From the NCBI GenBank assembly GCA_015231825.1, contig JADGAV010000016.1:1609-65608 (forward strand): a stretch of DNA of 64,000 nt, in the 5' to 3' direction. Source of the stretch: SAR324 cluster bacterium. Lineage in GTDB: Bacteria > SAR324 > NAC60-12. The notes beneath the pieces are model-generated. The model worked only from the letters and a program-made list of their open reading frames with translations. It was not told the origin of the DNA and searched no databases. A program made the translations under genes and the position numbers. The first letter of the stretch is position 1, and each line of letters begins with the position of its first letter. This document shows, in pieces, positions 60,396 to 64,000 of this stretch.

Positions 60396-61907
60396 ATGTC
60401 GGACCTGGATCAGAATCTTGCCAAGCTGAACCAATATCTTGCCCGGTTTCGCGGTCAGGGCATTGAGAACCATATCGGGGGCAAGAACCTGCCTGCCATC
60501 TCAGGAGCTACGTTCAATACCCATTCTCCCGTAGATGAGAGTCTGATCTGTTCCGTCGCAAAAAGCGGTAAAAAGGATATCGACGCAGCCGCACAAGCAG
60601 CCCGAAATGCATTTCCAGCCTGGCAGGATCTGCAAGCCACGGAACGCAGAGGAATTCTGCACAGCATGGCCGATGGTATCGAAGCCAGGGCAGAAGAAAT
60701 TGCTCTTTGCGAATGCTGGGACACGGGACAAGCAGTGCGTTTCATGTCCAAAGCGGCATTGCGAGGAGCTGAAAATTTTCGTTTTTTTGCTGACCGCGCG
60801 CTAAGTGCCCGTGACGGCCAGGTTTTGCCGTCGGCGACACTGATGAATGTGACCACGCGTAAGCCAATAGGACCTGTGGGCGTGATCACACCCTGGAATA
60901 CTCCATTCATGCTGTCCACCTGGAAAATTGCTCCTGCGCTGGCTGCCGGATGCACTGTAGTACACAAACCCGCCGAATTTTCTCCTGTGACAGCACGTAT
61001 TCTGATGGAAATTGCAGAGGATAGTGGTCTGCCAAAAGGAGTCTTAAACCTGGTAAACGGCTTTGGCGATGAGGCCGGTAAAGCACTGACAGAACACCCG
61101 GACATCAAAGCAATCGCCTTTGTCGGGGAAAGCAAAACGGGTTCGATGATCATGAAACAAGGGGCTGACACACTGAAACGTGTGCATTTCGAACTGGGGG
61201 GCAAAAATCCGGTCATCGTTTTTGAAGACGCCGATCTGGAGCGGGCATTGGATGCTGCCGTCTTTATGATCTATTCTCTCAATGGAGAACGATGTACTTC
61301 ATCTTCACGACTTTTGTTGCAGGACAGCATCGCTGCAGAATTCGAAGGAAGATTGATCGAGCGTGTAAACAAGATCAAGGTCGGGCATCCACTGGATCCC
61401 GCAACCGAGCTGGGACCTCTGATTCACAAAACCCATTTCGATAAAGTTACCGGATATTTCGAAACTGCCCTCAAAGAAGGAGCGACCATTTCAGCAGGAG
61501 GAAAACAGATTGGAGAATCAGGCTATTTTGTCGCCCCAACCCTGTTTACCAATGCAAGCAATGACATGAAAATTGCGCAGGAAGAGATCTTCGGCCCCGT
61601 CCTCACGGCTCTGCGCTTTTCCGATGAATGGGATGCACTCGAGATTGCAAACGAAATCAAATATGGTTTGACCGGTTATATCTGGACCAACGATCTGACC
61701 CGTGCTCTTCGCATTTCAGATCGTCTTGAAGCCGGCATGATTTGGGTGAACTCAGAAAACGTCCGTCATCTGCCTACTCCATTTGGAGGAATCAAAGCCA
61801 GCGGTATTGGCCGTGACGGAGGAGACTGGTCTTTTGACTTTTACATGGAACAAAAGCACATCGGTTTTGCAACGGGCAGCCACAAAATTCCAAAACTGGG
61901 GATTTGA
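60396..61907 (+). CDS. hpaE: 5-carboxymethyl-2-hydroxymuconate semialdehyde dehydrogenase
   Basis: This 503-residue NAD-dependent aldehyde dehydrogenase carries the cofactor segment VITPWNTPFMLSTWKIAPAL, the general base Glu in HFELGGKNPVIVFEDAD and the catalytic Cys in NGERCTSSSRLLL. EIFGPVLTALRF is near the end. Among ALDHs, the start NHIGGKNLPAISGATF and context (hpaF upstream, hpaG downstream) indicate the homoprotocatechuate pathway, where it oxidises the ring-cleavage product CHMS to the dicarboxylic acid. Other ALDH substrates cannot be excluded from sequence alone. Confidence 0.92.
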   Translation: MSDLDQNLAKLNQYLARFRGQGIENHIGGKNLPAISGATFNTHSPVDESLICSVAKSGKKDIDAAAQAARNAFPAWQDLQATERRGILHSMADGIEARAEEIALCECWDTGQAVRFMSKAALRGAENFRFFADRALSARDGQVLPSATLMNVTTRKPIGPVGVITPWNTPFMLSTWKIAPALAAGCTVVHKPAEFSPVTARILMEIAEDSGLPKGVLNLVNGFGDEAGKALTEHPDIKAIAFVGESKTGSMIMKQGADTLKRVHFELGGKNPVIVFEDADLERALDAAVFMIYSLNGERCTSSSRLLLQDSIAAEFEGRLIERVNKIKVGHPLDPATELGPLIHKTHFDKVTGYFETALKEGATISAGGKQIGESGYFVAPTLFTNASNDMKIAQEEIFGPVLTALRFSDEWDALEIANEIKYGLTGYIWTNDLTRALRISDRLEAGMIWVNSENVRHLPTPFGGIKASGIGRDGGDWSFDFYMEQKHIGFATGSHKIPKLGI

Positions 61908-61960
61908 AAATCAGTTTCTCGAAATTTCAGCACCAAATATCCTGAGAACGGAGATTGTCT

Positions 61961-62818
61961 ATGCGTTTTGCGACCTTTTCTGCCGACAATCAATTATTTT
62001 ATGGAGCAGCCACTGAAGAAGGCATGATTGCCTTGTCAATGGAATTTCCCAAATGGCAGAGCCTGCGGGAAGTAATCGAAAATCAAGCCCTATCCGAATT
62101 GGAAAATGCCGCTGCGGGGAGGGGAATCACGCACCCCAGAGGAAAATTCGACTTTGAGATTCCAATTCCTGCTCCTGAAAAAATCATTTGTGTTGGTGTA
62201 AATTTTCCCGACCGAAACGCAGAATATAAGGATGGGCAAGAAGCACCGGCAAACATGTCACTATTTGTCCGCTTTCCCCGTTCATTTACCGGACACGGGC
62301 GCCCTCTGATCAAACCTCACGTATCGGACCAGTTGGACTATGAAGGAGAGATTGCCGTCATCATCGGAAAAACTGGTCGTTATATTTCGCAAAATGAGGC
62401 CTACCACCATATTGCAGCGATTACCCTCTGCAACGAAGGGACTCTGAGAGATTGGGTCCGACATGCCAAGTTTAACGTAACCCAGGGTAAAAACTTTGAC
62501 AATTCCGGTGCTATGGGTCCTTACCTGATTCCATTCACTTCTGGAGATCAGCTGAATGATATCCGGCTTTGCACGAAGGTCAATGGAGAACTTCGCCAGG
62601 ACGACCGCACAAGCCGGATGATTTTTCCGATCCGTCGTCAAATCGAATATATTTCTACGTTCACCACCCTGGTTCCCGGCGACATCATCGTTACAGGCAC
62701 TCCCACCGGAGCCGGAGCACGATTGGATCCTCCAGTGTATTTAAAGCACGGAGATGTCGTTGAGATTGAAGCCGAAGGCATTGGAACACTCATCAACAGA
62801 GTTGAAAACGAGACATGA
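61961..62818 (+). CDS. hpaG: FAH-family isomerase/decarboxylase of homoprotocatechuate pathway
   Basis: This protein has 285 residues from ATG 61961 (GGAG upstream; the track TTG start is 6 bp earlier). Fumarylacetoacetate-hydrolase fold: EKIICVGVNFPDRNAEY, the metal-binding Asp/Glu pair in DQLDYEGEIAVIIGK, TQGKNFDNSGAMGPYL, and the end PGDIIVTGTPTGAGARLDPPVYLKHGD. It should decarboxylate 5-oxo-pent-3-ene-1,2,5-tricarboxylate and isomerise the product. E. coli HpaG has two such domains in one chain; this is a single domain, as in many other proteobacteria. Confidence 0.87.
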   Translation: MRFATFSADNQLFYGAATEEGMIALSMEFPKWQSLREVIENQALSELENAAAGRGITHPRGKFDFEIPIPAPEKIICVGVNFPDRNAEYKDGQEAPANMSLFVRFPRSFTGHGRPLIKPHVSDQLDYEGEIAVIIGKTGRYISQNEAYHHIAAITLCNEGTLRDWVRHAKFNVTQGKNFDNSGAMGPYLIPFTSGDQLNDIRLCTKVNGELRQDDRTSRMIFPIRRQIEYISTFTTLVPGDIIVTGTPTGAGARLDPPVYLKHGDVVEIEAEGIGTLINRVENET

Positions 62819-63621
62819 CGCTCTCCAAGGCAAAGATAAATCAAATCGCTAAAGATTTATTTCAGGCAGAGGCTGATGCCCGGCAAATCGGACTGCCGTC
62901 GCAACGCTATTCCGACATGACCATGGATGATGCCTATGAAATACAAACCGCTTTTACCAAACTTAAATCGGCGACAGGACTCAAGATCATCGGATGGAAG
63001 ATAGGGCTGACCTCCAAAGCGATGCAGTCTGCATTGAACATCAACATTCCGGACAGCGGTGTTTTATTCGAAAATATGAAATTCAACTCGGGTGAGATTA
63101 TTCCCGGGAGTCGATTCATTGAGCCCAGAATCGAAGCCGAAATCGCTTTTGTGATGAAAGCTCCCTTGGCCGGTGCTGACGTCACTCGTAACGAAGTACT
63201 GGCAGCAACAGATTATCTTGCTCCCAGCCTGGAAATCCTCGATACCCGAATCCTGCGCATAGATCCCGAAACTGGAGAAAGTCGAAAAATTGTTGATACC
63301 ATCTCAGACAATGCGGCAAACGCAGGTATTGTGTTGGGAAATTTTCGTCATGATGTTGATGACCATGATTTGCGTTGGGTGGGTGCCCTTGTGTCTCGCA
63401 ACGGCGAAATCGAAGAAACAGGACTGGGTGCCGGTGTATTAAATGATCCCGTGGAAAGCGTAGTTTGGCTGGCTCGCCGGATGGCCCAATATGGTCAGCA
63501 GATTGAAAGCGGTCATATCGTTCTTTCAGGCTCTTTCATCCGACCCATCGAATGCCCTCCAGGGACTGCAATCAACGCAGACTTTGGTTCTTTTGGTCAC
63601 GTTGACATTTGCTTTGAATAG
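62815..63621 (+). CDS. hpaH: 2-oxo-hept-4-ene-1,7-dioate hydratase
   Basis: The 268-residue hydratase is of the MhpD/HpaH family. Typical blocks are IIGWKIGLTSKAMQSALNI, PDSGVLFENM, the metal site RIEAEIAFVMK, DYLAPSLEILDTRI, SDNAANAGIVLG and the end GHIVLSGSFIRPIECPPGTAINADFG. It adds water to 2-oxohept-4-enedioate, giving the substrate of aldolase HpaI. It overlaps hpaG by 4 bp (ATGA), indicating translational coupling. The product length is the same as that of E. coli HpaH. Confidence 0.94.
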   Translation: MTLSKAKINQIAKDLFQAEADARQIGLPSQRYSDMTMDDAYEIQTAFTKLKSATGLKIIGWKIGLTSKAMQSALNINIPDSGVLFENMKFNSGEIIPGSRFIEPRIEAEIAFVMKAPLAGADVTRNEVLAATDYLAPSLEILDTRILRIDPETGESRKIVDTISDNAANAGIVLGNFRHDVDDHDLRWVGALVSRNGEIEETGLGAGVLNDPVESVVWLARRMAQYGQQIESGHIVLSGSFIRPIECPPGTAINADFGSFGHVDICFE

Positions 63622-63671
63622 GATTTTCAGCATCAGCGAAGCACCAACAAATATCCGAGAAAAAACCAACC

Positions 63672-64000
63672 ATGAGTCTCTATTATGTACAAAAGCTGAT
63701 TTACCAAATCAATCGTGATGAAAACATTCGCAGGCGTTTTGATGAAAATTTTAATGACTTGCTGGTTGACTATGAACTGAGCGATGAAGAAATTCATGCA
63801 CTTAAAAAACCGGACATTGGTTTGCTTTATGTATTAGGAGTCAACGGTCAGCTTCTTATGCATTATGCCCCTCTATTTGGCATCGAATGGTTTGATTATC
63901 TTGCGGCTATGAAACAGGGGATTGAGGAACATGGGCCGGTGCGGGCCGGTTTATACGCAATGACCGGCGGCGGGAAAAGTTTTGCAAAGGAGAATGAGTG
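63672..64000 (+). CDS. LigA-type extradiol dioxygenase small subunit (partial, cut by window edge)
   Basis: The ORF is open from ATG 63672 to the last base (109 codons, no stop), so it is missing from the ORF track. It reads MSLYYVQKLIYQINRDENIR, a helix-rich body with YELSDEEIHALKKPDIGLLY, then VLGVNGQLLMHYAPLFGIEW. This is the LigA domain of type II extradiol dioxygenases (protocatechuate 4,5-dioxygenase alpha and relatives). A LigB-type catalytic partner or domain should follow beyond the edge. In the operon it would open the ring of homoprotocatechuate. Confidence 0.82.
   Translation, partial: MSLYYVQKLIYQINRDENIRRRFDENFNDLLVDYELSDEEIHALKKPDIGLLYVLGVNGQLLMHYAPLFGIEWFDYLAAMKQGIEEHGPVRAGLYAMTGGGKSFAKENE

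Noticed and set aside
60455-61216. 253-aa minus-strand ORF opposite hpaE
   Set aside because: Shadow of the aldehyde dehydrogenase; no start signal and unnatural composition.

Overview
The window is a 64 kb chromosomal stretch of a Gram-negative, probably marine, heterotrophic bacterium. Three features support this: periplasmic and lipoprotein signal peptides, two branched-chain-amino-acid-type ABC importers, and catabolic operons for ectoine, glutaryl-CoA and homoprotocatechuate. The mixture resembles the SAR324 or deltaproteobacterial lineages, but nothing here (no rRNA, no universal marker set) proves that, so the assignment is an inference of modest confidence. I found no tRNA, rRNA, CRISPR array, prophage or intact transposase.

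Layout. 1-6270: an accessory, repeat-rich segment. It holds a 30-bp tandem array at the left edge, a P-loop protein, a ferredoxin, small membrane and di-haem proteins, a 5'-truncated STAS gene, a HEAT-repeat protein, REP-like palindromes and a candidate 317-bp MITE. 6275-11192 (minus strand): a glutaryl-CoA dehydrogenase followed by a sodium-pumping glutaconyl-CoA decarboxylase (delta, beta, biotin carrier, alpha). It includes a 38-residue delta-like gene that the ORF track misses. 11942-14294: a methyltransferase and a Sel1-repeat protein. 15347-23303: an acyl-CoA synthetase with a complete LivGHMKF-type importer whose LivG carries an extra N-terminal domain. 23304-24006: a 700-bp gap with a repeated, strongly hairpin-forming element. 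24007-30649: an ectoine/hydroxyectoine catabolic operon (doeD-doeB-eutA-eutB-eutC-doeA). 30718-34123: PilZ, TerB-like, small secreted and FGE-fold proteins. 34260-38664: an SDR, then hydroxypyruvate reductase, an APH-fold kinase and a divergent enolase. 38744-43308 (minus): a second Liv-type importer. 43575-54669: mixed envelope and housekeeping genes (glycosyltransferase, PQQ-type dehydrogenase with cytochrome, fabA, pentapeptide-repeat protein, cyclophilin-parvulin fusion, gpmI, ugd, dapD-like). 54795-57991: a CCA-transferase-like enzyme fused to a zinc ribbon and membrane segments, a small membrane protein, and a PrsW protease with two zinc ribbons. 58009-59527 (minus): an ArsR regulator and metal-efflux permease. 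60006-64000: a homoprotocatechuate meta-cleavage operon (hpaF, hpaE, hpaG, hpaH, LigA-type dioxygenase subunit) running off the right edge.

How the genes work together. The gcd block should convert glutaryl-CoA to glutaconyl-CoA and then to crotonyl-CoA while exporting Na+. The residue next to the catalytic glutamate of GcdH (Leu instead of Tyr) fits a non-decarboxylating enzyme. The doe/eut block would open ectoine and deliver nitrogen and aspartate-semialdehyde. The hpa block would take the ring-cleavage product of homoprotocatechuate towards central metabolism. The hydroxypyruvate reductase, kinase and enolase trio suggests hydroxypyruvate to glycerate to 2-phosphoglycerate to PEP, with the APH-fold protein as a candidate glycerate kinase. 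The most unusual items are the mini delta subunit, the zinc-ribbon fusions around PrsW, the LivG N-terminal fusion, the structured intergenic element near 23.6 kb and the dispersed GGGGACA / GGGTCAGGC repeat families.
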